Below, in pieces: positions 1 to 12,601 of a stretch of 64,000 nt of DNA; position 1 is the stretch's first letter, and each line of letters opens with the position of its first letter. This stretch comes from Symbiodinium natans (taxonomy: Eukaryota; Sar; Dinophyceae; Suessiales; Symbiodiniaceae). The translations under genes were made by a program, and so were the position numbers. The DNA lies in the NCBI GenBank assembly GCA_905221605.1, contig CAJNDS010001112.1:100001-164000 (forward strand). Direction: 5' to 3'. The notes beneath the pieces were generated by a model. That model made no database searches. It was not told the DNA's origin and worked only from the letters and a program-made list of their open reading frames with translations.

Positions 1-990
1 CTGGGTACGGACAGTGTGCCACTGTGATCAGCATCGACTTCCTGCGCGGGACGTTGCAGACACGCATTTCATACACTTGGAGGTGACGGTGCCCCCCCCC
101 CCCCCCCCCAGCTTCATGAAAGCCTTATTCTACTCTGACGTGGGTCAGATGGGAATTGGAACACCATCGCGAGAAGGATGGTGTCAGAAGAGATGCCCTT
201 GCGTTGCCTGGATCAACTTCTTCACTGCATGAAGCTCGACATCTCGCACAAGCCGCATGCATGACGTGAACCTTGGCTGCATCAGGGTATCATTCCACTT
301 CACCAGCAGTGGGTCTCTGTGCGAAGGACATACTCAACCATGGCCAAGCTGCTCCATGTGATTCATTTCACCATTCCCGTCGCGATCCACCTGCCGGTCG
401 GCTCTGACCATGGAAACATCCACCCTAAAGATCCATGATTTCCATCGGTACCAGTACCAGAGGGCTTCAGATGCCCTAGCAGCAGAATTGAACGAAACGT
501 TGCAGTCATGAAGCAACATATCGGACACATCCCCCTAGGTCGACACATGGTTTTTTCCGCCCTGGGGCCTGATCAAGCAACTCCTGGGCCCGGGAGACGC
601 AGCTTGAGAATCCTAGCCAGTGAAGCATCACCATGAGCTCCGAGCTGTCGATCTCACCTGCGCCACGGTGCTTGAGGAGTCAGCCGCCAGTTTACGGATA
701 AGGCCTTTGTAACAACATGTGCGCCGGCTCGCTTACTTCTGTTGAGTCTGGCCTTAATCATACAAGTATGTCGTAGGTGCCCGAAGTCTGAGCCTTTTGC
801 AACTTTATGACGATGAGCTCAGACTTTGTATAGCATCTTCTAGATCGACCAAGGGAGGCGAAACCCCACTGGCAATGCAGCTAGCCGTGAGTAGCTAGCC
901 TTCTGGTTTCTGGTGCGGCATCGACATGTGTTTTGTTTTGCCTAGCAGCTCTGCAAGAGCTGCGACGCTTCAAGGCTGATGTGCCGTAAA
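1..990. other. No gene recognised; poly-C run
   Basis: Short ORFs occur here on both strands but none has a recognisable domain or coherent coding pattern. A run of about 17 C residues lies at about 92-108. The interval ends where the CA-rich array begins. Confidence 0.5.
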
Positions 991-1008
991 CAATACACTG
1001 CGCCACCC

Positions 1009-1882
<874 letters not shown>

Positions 1883-2129
1883 TGAGAATACATATATATA
1901 TATATACATATGTGTAGATGCTTTTTGTTTTGCTTCATGAACTTTCCTAGCTACGGATGTATCACCGAAGTCGAAGCCTGAGTTATCCTTGTCGTGCATG
2001 ACGAACAAGCTTGCGAACTCGTCATACTCCTGCTTGGAGAACCTGTGCTATGCATGACTGAAACAAGTTGACGACGCAAGCAACAACAAATTAGCTATTC
2101 TTTTACTTCGAACATCCCTACCCTCTCTT

Positions 2130-2350
2130 GGTATTGGGCACTCAGGGAGACTCTGGAGGGAGACTCTGCGGCCACTCCGGGGTTGGGCAGGGAGATTCTG
2201 GGGTTGGGCACTCTAGGTAGACTCTGGAGCTGCGCCCTTCGAGGGTTGGGCACCCCAGGGAGACTCTGGGGTTGGGCACTCCAGGGAGACTCTGGGGCTG
2301 GGACTCCGGGGACACTCTGGGATACTTTAGGGTTGGGCACTCCAGAGATG
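2130..2350. repeat. GC-rich minisatellite, ~27-bp unit
   Basis: About eight imperfect copies of a unit near GTTGGGCACTCCAGGGAGAC TCTGGG lie head to tail. The copies differ by small substitutions and indels. The antisense translation gives a repeating Pro/Ser-rich peptide, which I take to be fortuitous. Confidence 0.85.
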
Positions 2351-2470
2351 AGTGAAGAGTAGACCGGGCGAGGAGAAGAGTTGCGGGCGAGAAAAAGAGT
2401 CGAGTTTAAAATCTAACAACCCCACACCTAGCACAATCTTTCCGGGCTTGATGCACCATGGCTTGCTCAC

Positions 2471-2588
2471 CCACGAGTGTGGAATTTTGGGCTCGCTTCA
2501 ACTGATCCAGGAACCCGTCTCGCCCCAGGATGAGATTCATCGCTTGCTCGAAGCGTGGCAGGTCCAAGGCATCCTGGTCTGCGAAGCC
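2471..2588 (-). CDS. Possible internal exon, unknown gene
   Basis: An open 118-nt stretch is bounded by a good acceptor (TGTCAG|G) and a strong donor (G|GTGAGC) on the minus strand. The peptide includes the run DALDLPRFEQAMNLILG, which looks like genuine helical coding sequence and loosely resembles the exit of a degenerate EF-hand. No neighbouring exon was located, so it may be an isolated or relic exon. Family not recognised. Confidence 0.35.
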
Positions 2589-2726
2589 CTGACAGGGCGG
2601 TCTATGGGTCATGAGGGGTTGGCGCACTAGCCCTGAGGATCCCAGCAATACCTTCCCGTAAAATAAGTCGTCGTATACATACATGTGTATATAAATTAGC
2701 AGATAACTAAGCAAGCAATTCTGCAC

Positions 2727-4215
2727 GTATATAATAGACGTCTACTTTTTTGCTAGAGCATATCACCTGTGCATACACTTGCGTTGTGTTCCCCACATTA
2801 TACTCCCATGGTACCTCTAGCAGCTCAGGAGCGTGTCAAACCTCATAAGCCCTGAAGTGCTAAAATGTGATTAGGACAGCTCGAGTTTTATAGGCCCTTT
2901 TTTGTGGTACCCTATGGAATAGGGGGGCCGCCTTGTGATAAGGACCTCAAAAAAAGGGACCATAATTTACAGAACTGACCTAATAATATCTGCTTCTTTC
3001 TCTCGTGAGCAAACAGTCTGGGGAGCAGGGGGTGAGGCCTTCATCGCTTCGAACCACCTCCAGCCTTTTTTTATCTTTCTTTTTCGATTGCGTCGCTTCT
3101 GGTTTGTGTTCTGGCACTGGAAGACCACCAGACCGCATGGCTGCCGGGCGCTGAGTACGAGGTTGCACAAGTATTGCAGCAGGACGCTGCGACAGCAAGA
3201 CCTCTGAGAGCTACTCTGCCGTGCGAGCACAGCCGTACGCACATGTATCCCCTGCCCGCTCACACTTCGATTATCTTCGATTGCTCACAGCTCGCAGCCT
3301 GGATAGTCTTCCAGAGCCCCTGGCAGACCTAGAAGGTGATGTCTCACTAAGCCGCAGCAGTCGCAACATCGCATTCGTGCTGGCCAGCACAGGCACAGCA
3401 CACACTTCGAGGATGCACTACGCTGAGCAATGTTTTACAAGCTAAGACAAGGCTCGCCTGCCACGACCAGTGAGAAAATGGCAAACTTTCCCGAAGCACT
3501 TCAGGTGCAAGCGGTTCACACGGAGGGGCCATTCGGCCATTCGGCCCAGAACGTCGTTCAGCCGGCAAGCCCATCAACATGAAGATTGCAAAGGGACCTG
3601 TTCCGTTTGAAGCCATGATTTGTCTATTGTCAGGCCAGGGTGCACCATGAAGAAAAGAGTTGACATGAGGGCTGAAAGAACGGCGTCGGGTTTGCACACC
3701 ACTCACCGCCGACGATGTTCCCAAGCCTGAGGATTTCAAGTGAACCTCGAGTGAAACCGCACATGATGCACAAGCAGCTGGCAAGCATTTCAACCGGAGA
3801 AAATGCCATGTCATACGGTAACACTTCCAGCATTCGCAAGTATTCTCCGCGTGGTAATAAATGAGAACACTTCAGGGCACTGCCTGCCAAGGGATGTGTC
3901 GAGAAAGGCAGCTTCGCAACAAATTAAGCAACAGGCACAGTTTACTTGTAGCCAAGTTTTGTAGCCTAAATCCTTCAGCAGGGACCCCACGCCGAACGTA
4001 GAGGCGATGCCGTTGTGGCAGTTTGCTTACTAACCGGCATGCTGCCTTGTCGCTTGCTGCTACAGAAGCCTTTCCAGCAACTGCAAGTGCAAAGTGCTTC
4101 AGGGTGTCTCAGCTTAAAGCCACTGTATGGCGCTGAGGAGGCTTGGGCTAGCGAATCACTGCAGAAGTGATCGCAGGTTCCCCACTTTGTGACACACGAA
4201 GGACTCATTAGCAAT
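2727..4215. other. No gene recognised
   Basis: Apart from the fold-back element at 2890-2966 I see only unsupported short ORFs. The stretch lies downstream of the K+ channel pair in the direction of transcription. Confidence 0.45.
2890..2966. mobile_element. Small fold-back element (MITE-like), GGTACC family
   Basis: The left end TAGGCCCTTTTTTGTGGTACC is mirrored by the reverse complement of the right end, TATGGTCCCTTTTTTTGAGG. It has the same G/C-rich ends and GGTACC/GGACC boxes as the ~98-bp elements at 6967 and 7322 but is shorter and more diverged. Confidence 0.55.
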
Positions 4216-6039
4216 TCAATCTGCAAGGGAGTCTATGGAAGGCGCTTCCTCAGACGTTCTCACACGAAGCATCTCCAAGTGGTGCAGCGCTTGCTCAGCC
4301 TTTCCTCTCGTCGAGATGATGCTGCCTCCCTTCTGCTGTTGATCCTTTACATAATCGTCTGGGAAAACATGGCGCAGGAATTCGCCGTAGTCAATGCTGC
4401 CACTAGCATCGTCATCAAAAAGCTGGAAAATGTGCAGAGCACTATCTGCCGTGACTCCCACCCTCATCTGCCGTACAAGCTCCATGAACTCAGCTATGTT
4501 CAAGCTACCGTCCTCATCTGCGTCGACATAACGAAACAGGATCTTCAGGTCTTTTGCACTGTAGCCCCACTTGCGCAGTCCCTTGCGAATCCGAGTCAGA
4601 AGAAGAACCTTGTCGCGATTCTGCCAGCACATCGTAAACTCGTGGCCAATTATGCCAACTGGCAAGGCCAAGAAAAGAACGCTGACAAATGTCAGGATGG
4701 ACACGGACACATAGCCCCCAAGCGATACGGGATAGAAGTCTCCATAGCCCACCGTGGTCATAGTTACAATGGCCAGCCACAGCGAATGCTGCATTGTGGG
4801 GATATTCTCTCTTGGCTCTAACAGATAGATGGCTGTGGCTGAGAAAAAAGTGATGACTGCCATCAAGTACGTAAGGACAGGCAGGGACTCAGCTGAGTTT
4901 CTGCATGCATCGATCAGTAACCGGAACGAGTCAAAGTATCTTAGCAGCTTCAAAAATCGTACGAGAGGAAGAAGGAAGAGCAGAATGCCTTGAACGATTG
5001 CTTGCTCACTGGAAGGCGGGGTGGATCGGCCGACAGTACAGGTGCTGGAAAGCTGTTGCCAGGTGTGCGGGACTACAAACACCAGCCCAATGCTCGCCCG
5101 CAGTGGCAGCCCTGTCGCAGACAGCATGTCAGGCCAGTTCAAAAGATCTGCCAGGTAAGCTTTCTTAGATGGTGCTGACAGCAGCCGGCAGGTAAACTCC
5201 AAAAGGAAAATGCTGTCGAAGCTGGTTTCCAAAACAGCAGCAAGCACCGGATGCATGCAGATGCCGTCACTCGTTTGCAAGTTTGTGACGAGGAGAGAGG
5301 ACAACACCAACAGCTTCAGAAACGTGGAGATCCACCATGCTGCCACACTCGAGTTCGCATCATCGAGCAGCTCCCACACATAATCGGCTCGGCTGCGGTA
5401 CACGAGACGCATGAGGGGCTGCGTTTCTTCATCCAACTGACGGCGGAGCTGCTTTCCATGCATCCGCCAGGCAACTTTGAGATCGACACTGCGGGCCTGC
5501 TGAACACGTCTCCGTCCAACTTCCCCTTCCTCCGAAGCTAAATCTCCAGCTTCGCATTCGCTGCCTGATACATCCCGCATCTCGCGAAAGCTGTGGTATG
5601 AGTGAGGGTCCCCCAGGCTCCCGCTTGTGGCCATTCTGATCATGGTGCCACCATTGCCACTGCTTCGGTGGGGCGGGGAGTCAAGGGACTCGGGAAGAGC
5701 CGGGGGAGAGAGGTGTCCCTCCGTCCCATTCGGCACAGGGGGCTGCGTGCGCAAGGGGCCATTTGAGGGAATCACCGGCAAGTAGCCATCGCCTTTTGGT
5801 TTGGATGGTGCACGGTAAACTCGTCTTGTGCCTGGCATGGAATGAAGGAATTGCCCCGACATTCTGAGATTCACAATTTCGGTGATGCAAAGCTCCATCT
5901 GCTCTGACAGGCGGTCTAATCGAGACTCGATCCCCATCCAGGCAGTCTTCGAACTTCCCACTCCGACATCTCCGACTCCTTCATCTTTGAAAGAGTTTAT
6001 CGGAAGCTCGTCCTCCTCGACTTGCCCGGGGATGGACAT
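4216..6039 (-). CDS. EF-hand voltage-gated K+ channel, paralogue 1
   Basis: A single uninterrupted reading frame of 607 codons from the ATG at 6039. Its opening residues MSIPGQVEEDE align with the starts of paralogues 2 and 3; the frame stays open further upstream to 6270 (an alternative ATG lies at 6090). Layout: Ser/Pro-rich N-terminus with a short amphipathic helix (~36-58); conserved segment QPLMRLVYRSRADYVWELLD (~207-226); six membrane helices S1 ~234-255, S2 ~265-285, S3 ~298-325, S4 ~351-372 (a sparse R/K ladder, VRFLKLLR), S5 ~387-407, S6 ~442-466. The pore filter TTVGYGD (428-434) is the K+ signature. Two complete EF-hand loops follow (506-517 and 542-553), then a Gln/Lys-rich tail. 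Expected to be a K+ channel gated by voltage and tuned by Ca2+. It lacks introns although paralogue 2 has two. Confidence 0.92.
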   Translation of the reverse strand: MSIPGQVEEDELPINSFKDEGVGDVGVGSSKTAWMGIESRLDRLSEQMELCITEIVNLRMSGQFLHSMPGTRRVYRAPSKPKGDGYLPVIPSNGPLRTQPPVPNGTEGHLSPPALPESLDSPPHRSSGNGGTMIRMATSGSLGDPHSYHSFREMRDVSGSECEAGDLASEEGEVGRRRVQQARSVDLKVAWRMHGKQLRRQLDEETQPLMRLVYRSRADYVWELLDDANSSVAAWWISTFLKLLVLSSLLVTNLQTSDGICMHPVLAAVLETSFDSIFLLEFTCRLLSAPSKKAYLADLLNWPDMLSATGLPLRASIGLVFVVPHTWQQLSSTCTVGRSTPPSSEQAIVQGILLFLLPLVRFLKLLRYFDSFRLLIDACRNSAESLPVLTYLMAVITFFSATAIYLLEPRENIPTMQHSLWLAIVTMTTVGYGDFYPVSLGGYVSVSILTFVSVLFLALPVGIIGHEFTMCWQNRDKVLLLTRIRKGLRKWGYSAKDLKILFRYVDADEDGSLNIAEFMELVRQMRVGVTADSALHIFQLFDDDASGSIDYGEFLRHVFPDDYVKDQQQKGGSIISTRGKAEQALHHLEMLRVRTSEEAPSIDSLAD

Positions 6040-6668
6040 CCGGCCCCCTCTTGCCCAACTGGGCTCTGCCAGCGCGCTATCTGAGGACATGCGCTTGCAA
6101 GGCAGGGGTCGGCTCGGGCCATCAAACGCAACGGTCCTCCGAGCCTCAGCCACTAGATGCACTTTGTGGTTACATACTGCCTCGAAGGGGCCTGCACCAT
6201 GTCCGCTACTGGCACAACTCCCCTTATTCTGCAGCATTGGGAGCAGCCTTTTTCCACCAAGAAGGTGCACAGGCCGCTACAGCCCGTCGGTCACTATCTT
6301 CCACGGACTGCCTGGCCTGCTTGACAGGCGCGGCATCCACGGCGCTGCTGTCACATGGACAACCTCAGAGCCTGGACCACTGTGTGGGGGCAGAACTATG
6401 CGCGCAGCAAGTCTAAGATCACTACGCAGCAGCTAGCAAAACACCGTGAGAGACCCATCCTGTTCAGAAACCAATGAAAAATCAGGAAATCCTACTGCGC
6501 AAGGACCGAAGCCAGTGCACGGCGGTGAGCAAACATTAGCATCATCAGCAGGCCCATAAGCCTGAATAAGTGCAGTACTATGCAAACGATCGACCCGCCT
6601 TTGTACACGCTGCCGGATCGACTTTTCCACAGCGCAAGAAGCAAGGAGAATTTGAGCCGGTGGATCCA

Positions 6669-8726
6669 TCAAGACTTTTCTGCCTGAATGGTCTCCAGGT
6701 GGTGGAGTGCCAGGCTCACGTGTGCTTGGGACTTGCGCACGGAGTGGGAGTGCTGTTGCTGCTTTTCGACGTACTGCTCAGGAAAAATGTGTCGCAAGAA
6801 CTCTGCGCAGTCAAGCGTTCCACTCTTGTCATCATCGAAGATCGTGAAGATCTTAAACGCATTTTCTGTACTTATTCCAATCCGCATTTGCCGCACGAGC
6901 TCCAGAAAGTCCGTCATATCCAGGCAACCATCCGCATCCTGATCCTGGGCAGATACGGGTGTAGTTCTCTAATTTTGGGGCCCTTTTTGAGTTTTGGGTT
7001 TCCATGTAATACGGCACCTAACAAATAAAACCCAAAAGGATCCAAAAGGGACCCTAACTTAGAGTGGCATAAGCTTGGCTTCTGAGAAAAGATCAAAAAA
7101 GTAAGCGCGACGGAGGCAGCTCGAAGCAGCCTTTCCCTTCCTGAAGAGGGTTTATAATTGAGCCAAATGACCACATATTCAAAGAGAACTTTCACGTCGT
7201 TTGCGGCGTAGCCCCATTTCTTCAGAGAGCGACGCATACGGTTCACCAGCAACACTTCGTTTCGGCTCTCCCAAACGTTCCAGAACTCGTTGCCAATGAT
7301 TCCAACCTCTCAGCTCCATAAGGTGAAGTGGGGGTTTACGATATCAGGGGTACCTTCTTGGGGTCCTATTTTTCAGGTCTATATTGGGGTCCCCTGTTTT
7401 CGTAAACCCCCAAGTCACCACTGAGTTTGACTAGAATGCTTAGTACTCCCGTTTCAACAGCTGGCGAACGAACTAGACTCCTATTCAACTGCAAAGACTT
7501 AGGTACCAGTGCATCAAAGCAACCGGCAAAGCCAGGAAAAGTACGCTGATACAAGTTAGCATGGCCACCACGATGCAGCCTGCAAAGGTCTCAGGGTAGT
7601 AGTCGCCGTAGCCGACCGTCGTCATGGTCACAATGGCAAGCCAAAGAGAATGTGGCAGGCTTGGTATATTGCTCCGTGGTTCCACCAAATAAATAACCGT
7701 AGCCGATGTCATAGTCATGACTGCCACCATGTATGCCAAGAACGGCACAGCCTCCATGGAATTGACGCATGCATCCATCAGTAGCTTACATGATTCAAAG
7801 TATCGGAGCAGCTTCAGCAAGCGAACCAGGGGCAAGAAGAATACCAGAACGGTTTCAAGCTCTGTAGTAGGAGGATATGCGAGAGGGACCAAGCCTGTGA
7901 ATGCCCGGAGGGGAAGCCCCAGAGCAGACACCATGTCTGCCCAATTCAGGGGATCTTTGAGATAGGTTCGCTTAGACGGGGTGGTTGTCAAACGACTGAC
8001 AAACTCGACCAAGAAGATGACATCAAAAGACATGTCCATCACCAAAGCCAGCACTGGCTGCCTCTGCTGCAGGTAGGGAGTGCACGCAGACAGCAAGACT
8101 AGGACGCGCAGAAGCGACCATGTCCACCAAGCAAACCTACTGGACTGGGGATCGTCCAGAAATTCCCACACGTGCTCTGCTCTGCTTCGATAGACTAATC
8201 GCATGATGGGCTGCAGGTCGTTCTGCAGGTCGTTCCCTTCACCACCAGACAGGGATTTCGCCTGTAGCTGCCACGCTGTCTGCAGATCGCGGACATGGGC
8301 TGTAGCCCTGTTCGGCCTCGAAGGTGTCGCCCATGTGACTGTCTTGTCGGCTGCCTTGTCAGCTGGAGCCTGTGCAAAAGACTCCACGTCAGACTCATCT
8401 GTGCTCATGAACCGCGGCATGGGCATGCTCGCGGAAAGTGGCAAACGCATCTCATCAGCAGCTGCTCGAACTGAGCTGACCTGACTCCTGGGCGTTAGCT
8501 GCGCCATCCCTGCATTGCCGGTCTCCGGTTTTTTCAAGAACCCGTCCACATCACGACCTCTGCTATTTGCGAGCTTCAGGCTTGACAGCTCCTCAATGCA
8601 TATGTCTAGCTTCTCTGCCAACCGGTCCAACTTCACATCCACCTCGGACAAGGATGTTATCACAGGAGCTGGGCGCCTTGGCACCTGGAAATCCGTTTCA
8701 TCCGCCAGTTGCCCAGGAAGCGGCAT
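6669..8726 (-). CDS. EF-hand voltage-gated K+ channel, paralogue 2 (two introns)
   Basis: Three exons, all joined in phase 0: 7524-8726, 7172-7306 and 6669-6944, giving 537 residues from the ATG at 8726 (MPLPGQLADET, matching the other paralogues' starts). Intron 7307-7523 (GT-AG) falls in the end of S6, rejoining FLALP with VGIIGNEF; intron 6945-7171 (GT-AG) falls at the start of EF-hand 1, rejoining FEYV with DQDADG. The filter is TTVGYGD. EF loop 1 has Asp instead of Glu at position 12; EF loop 2 is canonical. The tail (EQYVEKQQQ) matches paralogue 1. It lies 629 bp upstream of paralogue 1 in the same direction. Each intron carries a 98-bp fold-back element. Read without splicing, the gene would look broken. 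Confidence 0.88.
6967..7064. mobile_element. 98-bp fold-back (MITE-like) element inside K+ channel intron
   Basis: Terminal inverted repeats of about 21 bp: left CTCTAATTTTGGGGCCCTTT, right (reverse complement) CTCTAAGTTAGGGTCCCTTT. It lies about 22 bp from the acceptor of the intron 6945-7171. Confidence 0.75.
7322..7419. mobile_element. 98-bp fold-back (MITE-like) element inside K+ channel intron
   Basis: Long terminal inverted repeats of about 30 bp: left begins GGTGAAGTGGGGGTTTACGA, right (reverse complement) begins GGTGACTTGGGGGTTTACGA. The centre holds the family boxes GGGGTACC and GGGGTCC. It sits about 15 bp from the acceptor of the intron 7307-7523 and has the same length as the element in the other intron. 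Confidence 0.85.
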
Positions 8727-9620
8727 GGACTATTGGGAAGCTATAAAGACACACCTCTGCCTTGGACCAACGCTGCTTGCAAGAGAGTCTCGACAAGTAG
8801 TCAAGGCTTCAAAACTGCGATGCTTCAAATGTATCCGGTATCATCTACTCGTGGGACAGCTGATTTCCCTCGAGTCAACTCCCAGCCTCACTCACTTCCT
8901 CCAACACTTCGTCCACCACATACGGCCTGTGTGAACTCATGGCCCTTCCGACAGAAAGGCACAACAAACTTGCCTCGGCCTCGGCCAACAGCGCCAGAGG
9001 TTCTTCCAAAACCCCCCCCCCTCCACCTGTCAGAATACCCAGGGCTGTTGGAGAGTCCAGTTTTTGGCACACGCTGTGGCGTAGGCGTAGGGATGGCGTA
9101 GGGTTCTGGGATACGGCCGCACCGATCGGCATTTTTGTTTTGCAATTTGCCGGACGTCCCAAGCCTGGCGCCACCAGGTCCAAAAAGCCGCGTGTGCAAA
9201 TCGTTTCCATTCACCTAAAGAGCAGATTTGCCTCACACAAGGTCCGCTGGAACACGCATCGCCCGTGGACGCTCGGACCCCTGGAGAGAGTTGCCCGCCG
9301 AATGCATCTCAAGACATGTTAAACCTCAAAGTGGACGCTACATGTTGCCTGACAGCTAGAAACTCCCGATATCTGCTTGAAGCTGATGTCCAAGCATCCC
9401 GCAATCATGGAATGGGCGATGCGCTCTGTGTAACTTCACGCGAGTCGACACGTCAAAGCCAACGCATTCCCTGCAGTGCACATCAGGCCGAGGCGGCTGT
9501 CCCGCGGCGTGTATATTCTTTGCTTTTGGATTTGCACCTGCTCCTATACGAGAACTACTGTATCAGGGCTTTGGGGCTTCAGGCCTCTGCAACAAAGCTG
9601 AATAGCTGCAAGCTGCACAT
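8727..9620. other. No gene recognised
   Basis: Upstream side of K+ channel paralogue 2. It contains a poly-C run at ~9008-9021. No promoter motif is identifiable; dinoflagellate promoters generally lack a TATA box. ORFs here have no recognisable features. Confidence 0.4.
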
Positions 9621-9626
9621 AGGGGC

Positions 9627-9744
9627 ACTATGTCTGAGTTGAAGGAAGGAAATGCCACTTTCATCTTCAAGGCTGGCATCCTGCAGTCGGGACAACAATC
9701 TCCGGCCAGGGCGCAAAAGCTCTATACCAAAGTCGCGGATGGCC
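9627..9744 (-). CDS. Possible exon, unknown gene
   Basis: An open minus-strand stretch follows an AG|G acceptor (CAACAG|GCC) and has a possible GT donor near 9628. The peptide includes AIRDFGIELLRPGRRLLSRL and then an acidic DASLEDESGISF run that loosely resembles an EF-hand loop. Boundaries are approximate and no partner exon was found. Confidence 0.25.
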
Positions 9745-10317
9745 TGTTGCAACGTTGTGCACGGCAGCATGCACCATGAAACAATGCTCTGCAAGACTCT
9801 GCAAGCAAGATCCACCTCCAGTGTCCTCAGAACTAAGATCCAACAGGATCCTATTGCTGCACCCACCTAGCCCGAACCACCACAGCAGATGGAGTTTGAA
9901 CTCTAAAATAACCCTACCACATTTTGCCGGCGACTTAGCATCTTCTCCGAGTCTCCGGCCTCTCGAAGCGCTTCACGGCTCATATGTCCATGGCCATCCT
10001 CAAGGGATCCCCCCCCCCCCCCCCCCCCCCGCCCAAAAAAAAAAGTCCCGCTGCGCTCCACTGCGAAAGCCTGCCTGCGTCCCCCTCTTATCAGGTAAGC
10101 TACCACTCCTTCTTCTCTCGTAGACTAGAGGCCAGTTAGCTCTCTGTCTTTTGTAGCGTAGGGGCTGCATAGGGCGGCCAGGCGGCCACAACAGCCGCCC
10201 CCTCTCTTGCTCTCCGCCGTCCCGGGGCATTCTGTTGAGGAGTTGTTGCGCCGGGTTCTTTGCTCCATCGCAAGTCTTATCAGCGTAAACCTCAGATAAT
10301 CCCGATGAAGTTGAGCC

Positions 10318-10339
10318 TTTAGGGTTTAGGGTTTAGGGT
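10318..10339. repeat. Telomere-like tract (TTTAGGG)
   Basis: Two to three TTTAGGG units on the plus strand, flanked by GTTGAGCC on the left. Confidence 0.8.
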
Positions 10340-11377
10340 GAATTCATCCAAGGCTTGCCTTGTCACATCGTATAGAGCTCTTGAAGAGGGCCTGAAGACT
10401 CCCGGCCTCGTACTTTGCAAAGGTTGCAGCGCACTCGTCGTGATGGCGCTGCGCCTGCTTGCAAGATCTTGCAAGGAAGGGAGTGCAAACCTGGAACCCT
10501 TAATATTCTTTTTATCATTAGTATCACTATTTGTTAACACATTGCAATTAATATGAATACATTCCTATCTCCTTCTCAAGCCTGGTGCTGCGCTTCTCGC
10601 AGGCAGCATTTTTTGAAGAGCTGTTCAGAAGCCTCCTTTTGACTGATGGCCCCCAAGGCATGCCTACTATAGAAGCTACTGCCAGGAATAGCGGCCAAGT
10701 ACACGAAACCTCGCTTGAGCTTCTCGTAGCCTGAACTTGACTTAATGTCGCCAGTGTCCAGATTATCTGAGAAAGCTCAGCTCGCGGCATAGCCATGAAT
10801 GAGGAGGAAGAACTCATTCACTTGAATCGTGTTGAAGGTCGTGATGGTCTCAGTGTACGGAACATGCCTACCCATGCCATCCCAAGATGCCGATCGCCTG
10901 TGGAGTCCGGCTGGGCAAAACAACGCCAACTAGTCCAGTTTCCGAAAAGCTACACCAGCGAAGGCTACATTATGGGACGCTCTTTCGTGCAAGCCTTCAG
11001 AAGCCTGGCTGTATAGCAGAGGTGCGCGTAGAAGATCCCCGATCCAATCGTCGTTGGGGTGCATATACCCCAACCTGATAAGTTCCACAAAGCAGAGCTG
11101 AAGAGCTACATCACTGTGTCAATTGCTGGGGAACTCCATGGTGTAAATGGCAGCTCTCAAAGCAAAGTAGCAGAGCAGTGGTCTTAGGAGCGTGCTCTAA
11201 ATTATGAGCATTTTGGTACCCGACATATGTTTCTCATAGGTATAGATGATATACATACAAGAGGCGCCAAGCCTAGAGAACCTGCCATCCAAGAGGCATC
11301 CGCAGCGCCCTGGAAAGTTCGGAGTGATGTAGCTCCTGCGAACTGCACGACCCCTGAGGATCTGTAGGTAACGAAGG

Positions 11378-11429
11378 CCCTAAACCCTAAACCCTAAACC
11401 CTAAACCCTAAACCCTAAACCCTAAACCC
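11378..11429. repeat. Interstitial telomere-like tract (CCCTAAA)n
   Basis: About seven perfect CCCTAAA units on the plus strand, followed by degenerate units to about 11442. Confidence 0.95.
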
Positions 11430-12601
11430 GAAGCCCCTAAACCAAAATTTGGACCCGCCCCTGGCCTCGCCAAACACACAGAAAGGAAACAAGCAAAACA
11501 CATCTCACAGAAATGCGTATCCCTTCCCGTTCCTAATTCCAGGTTATTATCACGTTGGACTCTTGGTTTCAAGGCCATCGCTGGCCTCGTATTCGGCCAG
11601 TTTGTAGAACACCTCCAAGCCCTTCTCCTGCAAAAACGGTCACAGCTCAAGAACTGCTATCACTGATCAGGATCAGGGTTTCATAGCTTGCAAGACCGGC
11701 CGATCTTATGAAGAGCCTGAAGAAGGCCAGATGGTTAGCAGGACTTGGTCAAGGTTTGAACCTTGAAACTTTATGGTGTGTCCCTGTACAGGATGAACGC
11801 ATGCACACGCAGCTTGCTCGGTGAACACGTGCTCCTCGGTAAACGGTGTGGCTGCCGGGACCTTTGACAAGCAAGAGCGGCAGAAATTGAATCCTATTCC
11901 AGCACTACAGTAGAAGGTTTACGGTTTCGACTCTCGCACTAGCACACGCAGGCAAGACTCCGGTAGGTTTAGGGCCGTGCCTGTGGCTCGTCTCGCAGCT
12001 CTTTGCTCCCCTGCCTCCTGACGGCGGCCTTTACACAAGAAGTTTTGGCACACCAGCAAAGCTGCATGGTTGAAGGAAGGAAAGGACAATTCGACACCAG
12101 AACGCACCAGAAATCGGCACATAACATTGTCGTGCTCAAACTGTGCCCCAACTACTTATGTGGAACTTGAATGATCAGGTTCTCAACATGACATCCGCTT
12201 GAAAGGTCGAACATCGAACAAATGAGGGGGAGAAGCCCGGCACCCAAACCCACAAGTGATTGAACGAATTGGAACATTCCAAGGTTCCTTGGAGGTTGGA
12301 GGTGTTCCCGGCTCCTGCCCGCACATATCCGCACATGCAGGAACATGGCATGGGCATGCCTCAGGGATGTCTGATAGTGCAATCGCTGAGGAGTGCTGCA
12401 TGCAGGATAGGTTGTCGAAGAGGTGCTTTGCGTCTGGACTCCGGTGAAGCAGCTCGTTTCGACAAAAGCTCAATCACTTGTGCGCTGCAGAAGAAACAAG
12501 AATTCTGATCAGTCTGAGTCATAGTGAAGTTCCTATGTCTTGTGGGTTCTGGTTCCTATACCAGCACGGTGGACCACGGTGGACAAGCATACTTAGGCCT
12601 A

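Noticed and set aside
7159-7172. GTCATTTGGCTCAA at the 5' end of the K+ channel 2 intron, resembling part of DinoSL
   Set aside because: It needs a substitution and a gap, lies inside an intron, and similar partial matches occur by chance elsewhere (e.g. near 35350 and 1950).
7307-7523. Apparent frameshift or premature end of K+ channel paralogue 2
   Set aside because: Removing a GT-AG intron restores the conserved ALPVGIIGNEF junction exactly, so the gene is intact rather than a pseudogene.
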